Counted from the stretch's first letter, positions 12,135 through 22,995 are shown. The stretch: 64,000 nt of DNA from Rhineura floridana (GCF_030035675.1 NC_084480.1:127112738-127176737), one strand, 5' to 3'. Notes: generated by a model from the sequence alone, not told the origin. Numbers and translations: made by a program.

Positions 12135-12272
12135 TGGGATAGCCTACTTGGTGCTCTCCAGATGCTGTTGGACTACAACTCCCATCAACTTCAATGAGCA
12201 TTGCCAATGGTCAGGGATGATGGGAGCTCTAGTCACACAATATCTAGAAAGCATCATGTTGACTACCTCTAG
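12135..12272. mobile_element. decayed hAT-like MITE (CAGGGGTGG family)
   Basis: The arms CTCTCCAGATGCTGTTGGAC, TACAACTCCCATC and GATGGGAGCTCTAGTC fit the family whose better copies lie at 21969 and 49125. The end sequences are eroded and no target duplication is visible. Confidence 0.65.
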
Positions 12273-13581
12273 ACTAGGCTATATGCTCACCATGCAAAAG
12301 AAAAAAAATAAAGAATGTGTACCCTCTTGTCAAGAGTGCACAGTTACTTGCTTATACCAAACAACTTTAACACTGCCTACTATAGTTTTTTTAAAAAAAA
12401 GTAATTCAGTATAAGCCAAGTATCACAACGCAGCATGGTTGGGCAAATACGGGGGCCCACACCTCTGGTGATGTCGATAAGAGGACTCTACAGCCCAAAC
12501 CCCCATTCCAGTTTTCTCAGTAACTGTGGTTGCGTCCACCATCTTTACTTTCCCCAGATGCAAAGCACTGGAAGTTCCAATTGTGGTGCATTGTAATTTT
12601 TTTTAAAAAAATGGATGCCACCACAAAAACATATTGACAGTCTTTCTTTAAAAATGACATCACCCATAATTTTGCTCACATTATGTGAGAACCAGAACTT
12701 CTGCTGCATTTGTATTTCATGAAGATAACAATGGTCCCATGGGGTTGCTCCCCCAGATGCCCAGGTAGGAGGGTGCCCAAGACATCATCCTGACAAGGAA
12801 CCCCAAAATATTGGAGCCAGCCCTGCCAAGATCCTCTAAGAATGTGATTCTACATTGTAAAAAGAATGTTTCTTCATAGACAAATGTCTTTTACAAAATA
12901 TTAGTTGATGCCAAATGAAACTTTATGAACAATATTGTTGTGCACAAAGGATGTTAAGATTCTTGAAATGGGTGCAGAAAGCTAGGGTGTATTCAGCTTT
13001 GCCTTTCACCAGGAAAGAGAAGTTCTAAATCTCTTGGATTTTGTATGTTTGCTTCACATTACCACTGGAACAGCTGAAAACAGGGTAAGGCCCAAACAGA
13101 TGACAACTCCATTTCTGAGCTAACAACAAATAATAGTTTGTAAATTGGAGAGAGAGTCAGGTCAGGCAGCATTTATTTCTAGATGATGAAATAAATTAAG
13201 TGGAGGTTTCTTGCAGCAGCAGCAGTCACCAATGCCACAGCATGTCTCATTGTCTGCCTACCCATAGGATCCAATCAGTAATTGCTTACAATAAATGTGT
13301 GTGTACGTGATATTATATTAATTAAAATTGTAACCATACTGTTGTGATAAGACAGACATTTTCCAGCTTTTGCGAGCGATGGTCGAAGGGTCTGCTATTT
13401 GGAAATGAATGGAAATAAATCAAAACTCCAACCAGGTTCTCATTTTATTTATGACTGCGTGAATTTAGAATATGTTAAGAACACTAAACACTGCAGAAAA
13501 TAAGCTAGGAATGTGCCATAATTTTTTTTTCATGTATGGTGTGATCTAGGCAACGTTAATGTTGTTTGATCAATAGTTACT
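12273..13581. other. unclassified sequence
   Basis: No recognisable repeat or exon. A short AGC repeat occurs near 13216. Confidence 0.35.
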
Positions 13582-14330
13582 TACTTATTTATTTAATGTA
13601 GACATTTCTAGTGCCTATGAAACACTCAGGCGGCTTACAACAATTTAAAATCACAATATGATAAAAAGATGCAGCAATAAAAATACATTGAAGTACAACA
13701 GAAACCACAGATAAGCATGACTTTGGCAGCAGGTATAACCAAAAGCCTGCTGGAAGGGCCGTAGCTCAGTGATAGAGCATCTTCCTTTCATGCAGAAGGT
13801 CCCAAATTTAATCCCTGGAATCTCCAGGTAGGGCTGGGAGTGCTGCCTGCCTGAAAAACTGGAGAGTCACTGCCAGTCAGTATAGATAATACTGAGCTAG
13901 ATGGACCAATGGTCTGGCTTGTTATCACCCTATGTTCCTATGTCATGTGTAGAATAAAATATACATTTACAAATTAGTGAAAGAGAGGCAAAGGGGGGCA
14001 ACCACAATTCACAGGGCATGGTGTTCCACATCATGGTGCAGCCAGTGAGAAGGCCCTGTCTTTTGTCTATCTCACTATGCTTTCACCCAAGGCATGACAC
14101 ATAGAAATTCCTCACCTTCAAAGGGGGTAAGCAGGTTGGTATAAGTAGGCGATCAATCAGGTTTCTTGAACCCAAGCCATTTAGCACTGTAACGGTACTT
14201 GCCAACATTATGGATTAAGCCCAAAAGCAAATTGGCAGCCAGCGCAGACATTGCAGCATAGGTGTAAATTGATCCCATGGATGTGTTCTTCCAAAGACTC
14301 TTTAACGGTAGCCATATAGATAATCATGAC
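13582..14330 (-). mobile_element. old L2-like LINE 3' part, split by a SINE
   Basis: Starts with a TTTA-type repeat and GGCGGCTTACAACAATTTAA (L2 3' UTR in reverse). It is interrupted at 13756-13942 by a SINE. It then continues through GTGAGAAGGCCCTGTC (the R.RAFSV-type module in reverse) to GCAGCCAGCGC. It is older than element B. Confidence 0.7.
13756..13942 (+). mobile_element. tRNA-derived SINE, near full length
   Basis: The head GGGCCGTAGCTCAGTGATAG carries a pol III A box, and the B-box region reads near GGTCCCAAATTTAATCCC (decayed from GGTTCAATCCC). Then comes the body CTCCAGGTAGGGCTGGGAG, CAGTCAGTATAGATAATACT and GAGCTAGATGGACCAATGG. The tail CCTATGTTCCTATG resembles the repeated 3' tail of the local CR1, its probable helper. 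It lies inside an older L2. Confidence 0.85.
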
Positions 14331-14335
14331 AAATG

Positions 14336-14530
14336 TATATAAAGAGCCCTGATGGATCAGATGAAAGGCTTCTCTAGTCCAGCATCCCAGTGTCCAATCA
14401 GATGCCTATTTAAGCCCATAAGTGGGGCATGAGCAGAACAGTCCTCTCCCAATCATGACCCTCAGCAATTAATATTCAGAAGCATACTGCCTGATACTGG
14501 AAGTAATATAGCAGCCACTGATACCCTTAT
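14336..14530 (-). mobile_element. CR1-type LINE 3' UTR fragment
   Basis: Order matches 32722-32930: AGAGCCCTGATGGATCAG, AGTCCAGCATCCCAGTG, GCAATTAATATTCAGAAGCA, GCAGCCACTGATACCC. Diverged, and it ends where element A begins. Confidence 0.7.
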
Positions 14531-15054
14531 CTACACATGGCTTGAGAGACCCAGTGCCTGCAGGAAGAAGGGGAACACCACCATCCAGGGAAAGAGAGCC
14601 GTTTGCTGCTGCTGCTGCTGCCTGCCTGCCTGCCTGCCTGCTTGCTGCTGCTGCTCGGCTACCACCACCACCACTCTTTCCCAGTTGGACTTCTGCTCTG
14701 CAGGGGCCACACCTTGCAGGACCAGGACCCAGGTACTCAGCCAGCTGTGGCCAATTTTTTCCACTTGTCCCTTCTCTGGAGGGGATACAAAAGCTGGCTG
14801 GCTGAGGTGGCTATTGCTTTGTCTGCCTTTTTCTGGGTCTTCAGTTATGTGCCTGGGAGAGAGGACTCAGAGCCAAGTGAGGAGATTTGAGGGGGGCCCA
14901 ATTAGTGTAGTGATGGGGAGATGGAGATATGGCATTGTGAGGAGGACGTGCCAGGTAAGGGGAACGCGGCCCAGGCAATTAATGGCTGTGCCTTGTTCCG
15001 GTCCTCCCCACACCCGCTGGTTTGTTGGTTGCCCTATCAGCCAGCTCTCAGGCC

Positions 15055-15755
15055 TCTGGATGCTGCTGCTAAATGCCAGATCGGTGCATAATAAGATCTC
15101 CCTCATTCACAATTTAATTGTGGATGAGGCAGCCGATCTGGCATGTATAACTGAGACCTGGGTGGGTGAGCAGGGGGGAGTCAGTCTCTCCCAGCTATGT
15201 CCACCAGGGTATCTGGTCCAGCATCAGGTAGACCTGAGGGTCGGGGAGGGGGGTTGCTGTGGTCTATAGGAGCTCCATCTTCCTCTGCAGGCACCCTGTC
15301 CATGTGACTACTGGTCTGGAGTGTTTGCACCTTATGTTGGGTCAGCGGGACAGACTGGGGATTCTGTTGGTGTACTGCCCATCCCGCTGCCCAACAGACT
15401 CCCTAGCTGAGCTGACAGAGGTGGTCTTGGGTGTATTGTTGAGATCCCCCAGACTGTTAGTTCTGGGGGATGTCAACATCCATGCCGAGGCCACCTTATC
15501 CGGGGCGGCTCAGGATTTCATGGTCTCCATGACAACCATGGGACTGTCCCAATATGCCATTGGCCCAACACATGTAGCAGGGCATACTCTAGATTTGGTT
15601 TTTGCATCTGGACATGGAGTTGGTGATCTGAATGTGGGGGGCCTTACATCTGTCCCTCTGTCATGGACAGATCACTGCTTGCTGAAGTTTAGAGTTACAG
15701 TGGCTTTTCCCCTCTACAAGAGTGGGGGACCTATTAAGGTGAGGCCCACCACATG
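15055..15755 (+). pseudogene. L2-A endonuclease region (broken)
   Basis: This part of the LINE protein would nick target DNA so that the nick can prime reverse transcription. Two frames carry the AP-endonuclease landmarks. The first frame has LLLNARSVHNK near 15062-15094 and CITETWVG near 15147. After a frame change near 15250 the second frame has LLVLGDVNIHAE (15460-15495, the GD.N motif), GPTHVAGHTLDLVF (15562-15603) and SWTDHCLL (15661-15684, the S/TDH motif). The catalytic landmarks survive. The single frame change, probably in the run of six G bases, separates the N-terminal third from the rest. Downstream the frame continues across the missing linker into RT-region residues (LDPCSSWLIKS) until the stop at 15844. 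Confidence 0.85.
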
Positions 15756-15861
15756 TCTATTAGACCCTTGCTCTTCCTGGCTTATTAAAAGTGCCAGAGG
15801 GGGCCTGGCCGAGTGGGTAAGGGAAGTGGTCAATGCCTCCCTATAACAAGGCAGAGTTCCA

Positions 15862-17130
15862 ATGTGCCTAAAGGAGGCAGTTGTAAGGCCTTTGCTGAAA
15901 AAGCCCTCCCTGGACCCCTCTGTTATGGATAATTATCAGCCAGTGTCTAATATCCCATTCCTGGGCAAGGTAATAGAGTGTGTGGTGGCCTCCCAACTAC
16001 AGGGATTCCTGGATGAAACAGATTATCTAGATCCATTTCAGTCTGGTTTCAGACCTGGTTATGGGATGGAGATGGCTTTGGTCGCCTTGGTAGATGACCT
16101 ACGCAGAGAACTGGACAGGGGGAGTGTGTCCCTGTTGGTTCTGTTGGACCTCTCAGCGGCTTTTGATACCATCGACCATGGTATCCGTCTGGGTCGCCTT
16201 ACCAGGATGGGACTTGGGGGCAATGTTTTACAATGGCTCCGTTCCTTCCTGGAGGGTCAAACCCAGAAGGTGGTGCTGGGGGATTCCTTTTCAACTCCTT
16301 GGCCGTTGGCCTGTGGGGTCCCTCAGGGTTCAGTTTTGTCCCCCATGCTATTTAATATCTACATGAAACCGCTGGGAGAGGTTGTCCAGAGGTTTGGGGT
16401 TCGGTGCCATCAGTATGTAGATGACACCCAACTCTACTTCTCCTTTCCACCTAATTCCAAGGAAACTGTCTCGGTTCTAAACCAGTGTCTGATAGCAGTG
16501 GTGGACTGGATGAGGGTGAACAAGCTGAAGCTTAATCCAGACAAGACAGAGGTGCTCCTAGTCAGTCGAAAGGTGGATCAGGGAATAGGGGTTCAGCCTG
16601 TGCTGAATGGGGTTACACTCCCCCTGAAGACGCAGGTTCACAGTTTGGGTGTGCTCCTGGACTCAGCCTTAAACCTGGAGGCCCAGGTTTCTGCCGTGGC
16701 CAGGAATGCTTTTGCACAGTTAAGACTAGTGCGCCAACTGCGCCCGTTCCTGGAGTTGTCTGATCTGGCTATGGTGACACATGCCTTAGTTACATCCCAC
16801 TTACACTACTGTAACGTGCTCTATGTGGGGCTGCCTTTGAAGACTGTTCGGAAACTTCAGTTGGTGCAACGAGCTGCAGCCAGAATGTTAACTGGGGCTG
16901 GTTACAGGGACCATACAACTCCCCTGCTGCAACAGCTCCACTGGCTGCCAGTCTCTTTTCGGACACAATTCAAACTGCTGGTTATGACCTATAAAGCCCT
17001 ATACGGCTTAGGTCCAGGCTATTTGTCAGACCGTATCTCCCCATATGAACCTGCCTGGGCCCTGAGATCTTTAGGAGAGACCCTTCTCATGATCCCAACA
17101 CCTTCACAAGTGCAACTGGTGGGGACATGA
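15862..17130 (+). pseudogene. L2-A reverse transcriptase frame
   Basis: A 422-codon open frame covers most of the reverse transcriptase. Landmarks are LDLSAAFDTIDHG (residues about 96-108), [16 protein letters not shown] (about 152-167) and the active-site box QYVDDTQLYFSF (about 184-195). The box reads YVDD where element B has YADD. Next are [31 protein letters not shown] and TYKALYGLGPGYLSDRISP. The first Met lies after the stop at 15844 and is unlikely to be the natural start. The frame ends at a TGA at 17128, where relatives have an Arg codon. Below it the expected DRAFSVAAP and WNSLP module continues in frame. It is a once-functional RT truncated by two nonsense changes. Confidence 0.9.
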
Positions 17131-17499
17131 GATAGGGCCTTTTCGGTGGCTGCCCCTAGGATCTGGAACTCCCTCCCTAGGGAGGCAAGAATGGCCTCCT
17201 CTGTGCAGTCCTTCCGCCGACAGCTAAAGACTTTTTTCTTTCAGCAGGCCTTTGGAACTGAAGGTTTTAAAGGTAGTGACTGAAGAGGATGCTGTATGTT
17301 ATTGTTTTACTTGTATGCTCCTAAACTGGGTTGCAGTATTTTAAGTGTATATCTAATTGGTTTTAACATCGTAATAGTTCAATCCTGTTTTAATGCTGAT
17401 TTTATATGTTTTACATTTTTATAGGTTCTTAATGATATGTACTTATTTTTATCTGGAAAATGCCTTGAGTTCCAGTTTGAAAAGGGCGGGGTATAAATA

Positions 17500-17550
17500 A
17501 AGATGATGATGATGATGATGATGATGATGATAATAATAATAATAATAATA
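17500..17550 (+). repeat. ATG/AAT microsatellite at the L2-A 3' end
   Basis: About nine GAT units are followed by about seven AAT units. This is the LINE's own terminal repeat and forms the exact junction with element B. Confidence 0.9.
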
Positions 17551-17552
17551 AG

Positions 17553-18362
17553 TTGGTCCATCCCCAGAGACTAATGGATCCGGATGGTTTCCAAAGGGCT
17601 ATGGGGAGTTTTCCGGTTGATAGGGCTGGCGCTCCTGTCGAAACCCTGGTTGAACTGTGGAATACAGAAATGATCCGGGTGGTTGACATGATTGCTCCTG
17701 AGTGCCCTCTCCTGTGTAGAGCTCATACAGCTCCATGGTATACCCCAGAGCTGAGAGCAATGAAACAATATCGGAGACGGCTTGAGTACAGATGGAGGCG
17801 AACTCCTAGTGGATGCAATTATACACTGGTAAGTGCCTGTGGTAAGCTGTATTTAGGGGCAGTGAGGGCAGCAAACAAACAATATTTTGCTGCCACTATT
17901 GAATCATCAATCTGCCGCCCAGCGGAGCTCTTCAGAATTGTCCGGGGGCTATTACACACTGGCCCCAAGGACATGGTAGAACCATCTGAGGCCCACTGTA
18001 ATGAATTTGCTAGGCACTTTCAGGATAAAATCTTCAGCATCCGCCAGGACTTAGACTCCAGTGTTATAGCAGGTGAATCAAGCGAGGTATCCAGAGCACA
18101 GCCTTGTCCCAATTTCTTGGATGAGTTTCAGTTAGTGCAGCTTGAGGACATTGACAAGGTGCTTGGACAGGTTTGTGCAACCACTTCTGTACTGGATCCT
18201 TGCCCTTCTTGGCTAATAAAAGCTAGCAGGGATGGAACAGCCAGCTGGGCCAGGGAAGTGATTAATGCCTCTCTGCGAGAGGGGGTGGTCCCTGGATTGC
18301 CTGAAAGAAGCAGTAGTGAGACCACTCCTGAAGAGGCCCTCCCTGGACCCAGAAAATCTTAA
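17553..18362 (+). pseudogene. L2-B linker plus start of RT region
   Basis: A 269-codon frame begins at MVHPQRLMDPDGFQRA and carries APWYTPELRAMKQYRRRLE (residues about 61-79), then an Arg- and Glu-rich linker. It ends with LDPCPSWLIKASRDGTASWA and EVINASLREGVVPG, after which the frame is lost and the last residues (PERSSSETT...) are out of phase. The region joins endonuclease and RT in L2-type proteins. Element A lacks it almost exactly. Confidence 0.8.
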
Positions 18363-19068
18363 TAACTATAGGCTGGCAGCAAATGTTCCATTCCTGTGCA
18401 AGGTCCTTGAACGAGTGGTTGCAGGCCAGCTCCAGACACTCTTGGATGAGACCAATTATCTGGATCCATTTCAGTTGGGTTTCAGGCCTGGTTTTGGCAT
18501 GAAAACAGCCTTGGTTGCCCTGTATGATGACCTTTGTTGGGAGAGAGACAGGGGGAGTGTGACTCTATTGATTCTCCTTGATCTCTCAGCAGCTTTCAAT
18601 AGCATCGACCATGGTATCCTTCTGGGGAGACTAGCTGAGTTGGGAGTGGGAGGTATTGCATTGTGGTGGTTCCACTCATACTTGGCGGGTCGCCTCCAGA
18701 AGGTGGTGCTTGGGGAACATTACTCGGCACCCTGGACTCTCCAGTATGGGGTTCCGCAGGGGTCAGTTCTGTCCCCCATGCTGTTCAACATCTACATGAA
18801 ACTGTTGGGTGCAGTCATCCGGAGCTTTGGAATGTGTTGCCATCAGTATGCTGATGACACGCAGCTCTACTTCTCCTTTTCATCTTCTTCAGGTGAGTCT
18901 GTCAATGTGCTGAACCGGTGCCTGGCTGCGACAATGGACTGGATGAGGGCTAATAAACTGAGGCTCAATCCAGACAAGACTGAGATGCTGCTACTGGGTG
19001 GTTCTTCTGACCAGATGGTGGATGTCCAACCTGTTCTGGATAGGGTTGCACTCCCCCTGAAGGAGTAG
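18265..19068 (+). pseudogene. L2-B reverse transcriptase frame
   Basis: This 267-codon frame overlaps the previous one by a frame change. It starts effectively at CLKEAVVRPLLKRPSLDP and contains [14 protein letters not shown] (residues about 109-122), [16 protein letters not shown] (about 162-177), QYADDTQLYFSF (about 194-205, intact YADD box) and LNPDKTEMLLLGG. It ends at a TAG at 19066, where relatives read KEQVHSLGVLL. The catalytic core is otherwise intact. Confidence 0.9.
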
Positions 19069-19128
19069 GTTCGTAGCCTGGGGGTTCTCCTAGAACCATC
19101 TCTGTCACTTGAGGCTCAGGTAGCCTCA

Positions 19129-19689
19129 GTGGCACAGAGTGCCTTCTACAAACTTCGGTTGGTGGCCCAACTATGTCCCTATCTGGACAGGGATAACCTG
19201 GCTTCATTTGTCCATGCTCTGGTAACCTCCAAATTAGATTACTGCAATGCACTCTACATGGGGCTGCCCTTGAAGATGGTTCGGAAACAGCAGCTTGTGC
19301 AAAATGCAGCGGCCAGATTGGTAACAGGGACTAGATGGTTCAAAAATATAAAACCGATTCTGGCCCACTTGCATTGGCTCCCTGTATGTTTCTGAGCTCG
19401 ATTCAAGGTGCTGGTTTTGACCTATAAAGCCGTACATGGCTTGGGACCACAATACCTGATGGAACGCCTCTCCCGATACGAACCCATCCATACACTGCAT
19501 TCAAGATCAAAGGCCCTCCTCCAGGTGCCCACTCCAAGGGAAGCTTGGAGGGTGACAACAAGGGAGAGAGCCTTCTCAGTGGTGGCCTCCAAATTATGGA
19601 ATGATCTCCATGATGAGGTGCACCTGGCACCAACACTGTTATCTTTTCGGCACCAGGTCAAGACTTTCCTCTTCTCCCAGGCATTTTAG
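19129..19689 (+). pseudogene. L2-B C-terminal region
   Basis: [32 protein letters not shown] and LVTGTRWF lie before a TGA at 19393. The same frame then gives RFKVLVLTYKAVHGLGPQYL, TTRERAFSVVASKLWNDLHD and FLFSQAF. This tail follows the RT domain in L2 proteins and is read in reverse at 1591, 7481 and 49344. Confidence 0.85.
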
Positions 19690-19862
19690 CATGTGTTTTA
19701 AATTGTTTTTATATTGTTTTAAATTTTAAAATTGTGTTTTAAATTGTTAAAATATGTGTTTTAAATTGTATATTTGTTTTAATGTTTTTGATTGCTGTAA
19801 ACCGCCCAGAGAGCTTTGGCTATGGGGCGGTATACAAGTGTAATAAAGAAATAAATAATAAA

Positions 19863-20399
19863 TTTGCACGGATTCTGTTTGAACAGACGATGTATAAGAC
19901 ACCCACCACCATCACCTCAAATATTTTGCCATTCTTATTTGGCTAACCATAAAAAAACTCAGCTGTTTGGGCTGAGGAGGGACCACCACCTTTCAGTTAC
20001 ATTTCAAGAGAGATTTCTATGGCAACTCTTATTTGAGCAGAGCACCCATCCCTACCTCAGGATCTGCAACCTGAGCTACAACCTGAGTGTGCGTCTTTCA
20101 AATGACAAAGGTTTACAGCTCACCAAAGGTAACACCATTTAAATCCTCAATTATTGTTTGAGCACCGAGTTATAAAATGAAGGTTTTGCATTTTAAGAAG
20201 TATTTGAATGAACAGAATGAATTGTATCCATCGTCAGTAATAATCCATGATGTAAAGGAAACACACGCTGAAGGGACCACAATTACCAGGACCACAATTG
20301 AAATCTGATTAATTTATGTAGCATTATACAAAGGAAGATATTGCTTTAATGCATTTAAAACCTGCACTGGTATCAGAAGTTCTTCTGTGAAGTCAAAGA
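19863..20399. other. unclassified sequence
   Basis: No repeat or exon recognised. No obvious target duplication of the L2 pair is visible at its left edge. Confidence 0.35.
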
Positions 20400-20460
20400 G
20401 CACAAGAAACACAGGAAACATCCTTATACCAAGTCAGACCACCAGTCTATCTACCTCAGA
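20400..20460 (-). mobile_element. tRNA-derived SINE, 3' end only
   Basis: On the minus strand it reads as the SINE tail (TAGATAGACTGGTGGTCTGA, CTTGGTATAAGGATG, then TTCCTGTGTTTC). The head is missing. Confidence 0.6.
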
Positions 20461-20470
20461 TTGTCTACAA

Positions 20471-21076
20471 CAAGGGTGGGAAGCCTGTGGTCCTTCAGAT
20501 GTCTACAACTCCCATCATCCAGGATCATAGACCTCCCATTCCACCACTACCACCACCGCCACCACTATCTCTGGCATAGGGGGGACAAATATGCCAGCCC
20601 TGGAACTGTTGTATTTTTTTCCTCCCACCTTCCTCCCTGGCTAGCGTAAGACAAGCAGTGCTATGTATGTGGCAGTTCTGCCATGGATTCTCCCTGCCGT
20701 GCCCCCATTGCTGTGTTCTGCCCATTTCTCCAATATAAGTGAATGACAGCTATTCATTTTTATGGAGAAAAGTGCTGCATTGGGAGGGCAAGATTACAGT
20801 GAGGGCAAAATATGCCCCCACACCTGGCATATGTTGGCTCAGCTGGCAAAGGCAGGGAGGCTCCAGGGGACGCAGTATCATCTCTGTATCTGCAGCACAC
20901 AAAACAGGCTAGAGGAGTGTGTATGTGTGTGTGTGTGAACTAGTCTGCTGCTGAAAAGGTAAAACTTACATTCATTGCTCCACCCACATTAGCCTCTAGT
21001 CCCACCCACTACTGGCATGACATCCCCCCCCCGAAGGGAATGTGGCCCTTGGGCTTAAAAAGATTCCCTATCCTTG
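20471..21076. mobile_element. non-autonomous hAT-like element, about 600 bp
   Basis: The left end CAAGGGTGGGAAGCCTGTGG and the right end GGGCTTAAAAAGATTCCCT, then ATCCTTG, form eroded inverted repeats of the CAGGGGTGG family. The interior shares the 20905-21010 module with 2891-3310. No target duplication is clear and there is no transposase frame. A TG repeat lies near 20922. Confidence 0.5.
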
Positions 21077-21890
21077 ACATTCCATAATGCCAGACATGTT
21101 GCTCATCCTCTTAAATAAATATCAGCAGAGTAACTGAAAAATACAAACTCTTCCTAGATATGCAAAAATGCAGTGCTCTGTATTTGTGAGTCTATGTAGG
21201 GATTAATTATGCTTTCCCTCATTTGAGCAAATATGTCAGTATCATGCATGCTAAACCAGTTTACAGTTGTGTGATCTATAATTGGAATTTTGTGAGCTTT
21301 GAACTAGCCATGGTTCAATTCAGCACGCTGAGCCTCAAGCAATGTTTTTGACAGCTCAAATGGCGTAATGGGAAAAACCGCATGGGAATGAGACAATATT
21401 TAGGGAAAAAAACAATAAAAATGATCCTCTTTCCCACATTTCTTTTGACTGTATGGGGTTGACAGCCATTGTCTCTGGTGTTATCAGTAAGAATGATTGT
21501 GCCACTGTACATCAGAAGCAATTTCTGTCAGTCTGTCATGGTGAATAATCACTCAGGATTCTAATGCTCTAGCCAGGAAGACCCAGCAATCTGGAATCAA
21601 CATGCTGGAGCCAATCAGCGGGCCAGAGTGAAGGTTAAGAAAATGACAAACATAGCACTTTGTGTAGTATAATGGCTGATAAACGACAACAAAGAGTTCC
21701 TGCATCTGATTTGTCTCACACCCTAGCCACAATCCTACTGTAATGTTGCAATGCAAAGCTGCCAGGTGTTGAAGAAGACCCCCCAAATGTCCAAGAGCCA
21801 AGGGCCTCTGTGCAAGATATGAGATATTTTGCACTCTCATACACCAATAGGGATGGGGGAAGAAATTCTAGTCCGTTCACATTTAAAAGC
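21077..21890. other. unclassified sequence
   Basis: No exon or repeat family recognised. Confidence 0.35.
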
Positions 21891-21968
21891 AAACAGTGGA
21901 AATTACATGCCTTGGTAACTTCTAGGCTGGATGACTGCAGCGTGATCTATGTGGGGCTTCCTTTAAAA
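21891..21968 (+). mobile_element. L2 fragment (LVTSRLDDC region)
   Basis: Translates to LHALVTSRLDDCSVIYVGLP, then LK, matching element B residues [20 protein letters not shown]. It is cut by the MITE at 21969. I could not follow the L2 beyond the MITE. Confidence 0.7.
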
Positions 21969-22102
21969 CAGAAATGGTCAGTGACCTTCCAGATGTTGCT
22001 GAACTGAAACTCTCATCTTCCTTGACCATTGACCATGCTGGCTGGGACTGATGGGAACTGTAGTTCAGCAACATCTGGAAGGCCACACATTAACCACCCC
22101 TG
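21969..22102. mobile_element. hAT-like MITE with 8-bp target duplication
   Basis: The ends CAGAAATGGTCAGTGACCTT and its counterpart GGCCACACATTAACCACCCC, then TG, form inverted repeats. The flanks CTTTAAAA (21961-21968) and CTTTAAAT (22103-22110) agree at 7 of 8 positions. It has no coding capacity and sits in an L2 fragment. Confidence 0.85.
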
Positions 22103-22110
22103 CTTTAAAT

Positions 22111-22995
22111 CACTTTGAATCTGCAAGTAGTTATGAGTGCAGTACCTCATCTGTTAGTGAGAGTAAAAGCTAGAAGGTGTATGTTGCTCCTGTGTTGAGA
22201 GTACTGACAACCAATTGCTTAAAATGTTGGCTTTGTCCTTTGGCAGGTCTCATATTCCTAAACGGGGGGGGGGTCACATCTAGCATGAAAAGTTGGCATT
22301 GAACCCAGCAGGGTGCCCACTGACAAGAGCCCCCGGCCTGCACGATTGCACCCTGTTTGTTCATGCACCTCTCCCTGTGGTCCAGGCAACAGCAGTGGTG
22401 AGAAGAAGGAGCAGTAGATGCCACTTCCTGCTTGTTTGTTGGGTCTCTCTCTGTCAAACAAGCAGGTGGTAGACACAGTGAGGAAACAGATCAGCAGCAG
22501 CAGGTGATAATGGTGGTGAGGAAGTAGACTCACTGAAGGAAGGGCGGCATGGACGGAGTCTTGCCCAAGGGCCCTCCAAAACTAGAAGACAGCATAGAGA
22601 AGATTATATAGATAAATATTATTTCTTAATTACCTGGAGCCCAGGCAGTGTCGGTCTTGAAAGGCTGAAAATATTGGGGGTTTTCACCCTCTTGCCTTTT
22701 CAGATATACTGTATCTCCTCTTGTTTGGGACTTTTCAGGGGAAAAAAATAGGTTAAGTCCACATTGTGTACAACCACATTAGGACAGAACAATATATGCT
22801 CCATCAGATCCCAAATGAAGTTTGAGATTCTGTCTGGGCATATGTAAGAATGTGTTTTGCTTTGTTACTCTATTCATTTTCCTTATTTAAAGACCCCACC
22901 ATGTCCCATTGATCATTGATTCAATTTCCATTTGTGTTGTTCATGTCAGTGCCATTTGTTTTGTTACTTACACTAGCACCAGAGAGAGGGAGGGA
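22111..22995. other. unclassified sequence
   Basis: A poly-G run lies at about 22264. The 22300-22530 part is GC-richer with AGC and GTGGTGA words. No family or exon identified. Confidence 0.35.

Larger units (their letters stand above)
14536..17550 (+). mobile_element. large L2-clade LINE, element A
   Basis: About 3 kb, in the order 5' leader with CTG and CCTG repeats (14600-14660), AP-type endonuclease region, reverse transcriptase, C-terminal tail, 3' UTR, and a terminal repeat GATGATGATG changing to AATAAT (17500-17550). Compared with element B it lacks, in frame, the roughly 600-bp linker between endonuclease and RT. The coding region also has a frame break in the G run near 15246-15251 and stops at 15844 and 17128. 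The RT frame itself is open for 422 codons, so the element is fairly young but inactive. Confidence 0.9.
17551..19862 (+). mobile_element. 5'-truncated L2-clade LINE, element B
   Basis: Lies directly after the tail of element A in the same orientation. It starts at the endonuclease-RT linker and runs through RT and C-terminus to a 3' UTR with GTAAACCGCCCAGAGAGCTT and GGCGGTATACAAGTG, ending in AATAAA-type repeats. It is broken by a frame change near 18290 and stops at 19066 and 19393. Its 3' end is the source type for the tails at 1591, 7225, 7481 and 49344. Confidence 0.9.

Noticed and set aside
14531-14805. Gln-, Ala- or Leu-rich protein near 14600
   Set aside because: The runs are translations of CTG and CCTG repeats in the L2-A leader, visible in several frames at once.
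17553-19689. host gene with reverse transcriptase-like exons
   Set aside because: The frames are consecutive pieces of one L2 LINE with stops and a frame change, and the same text recurs at 49344 and 1591.
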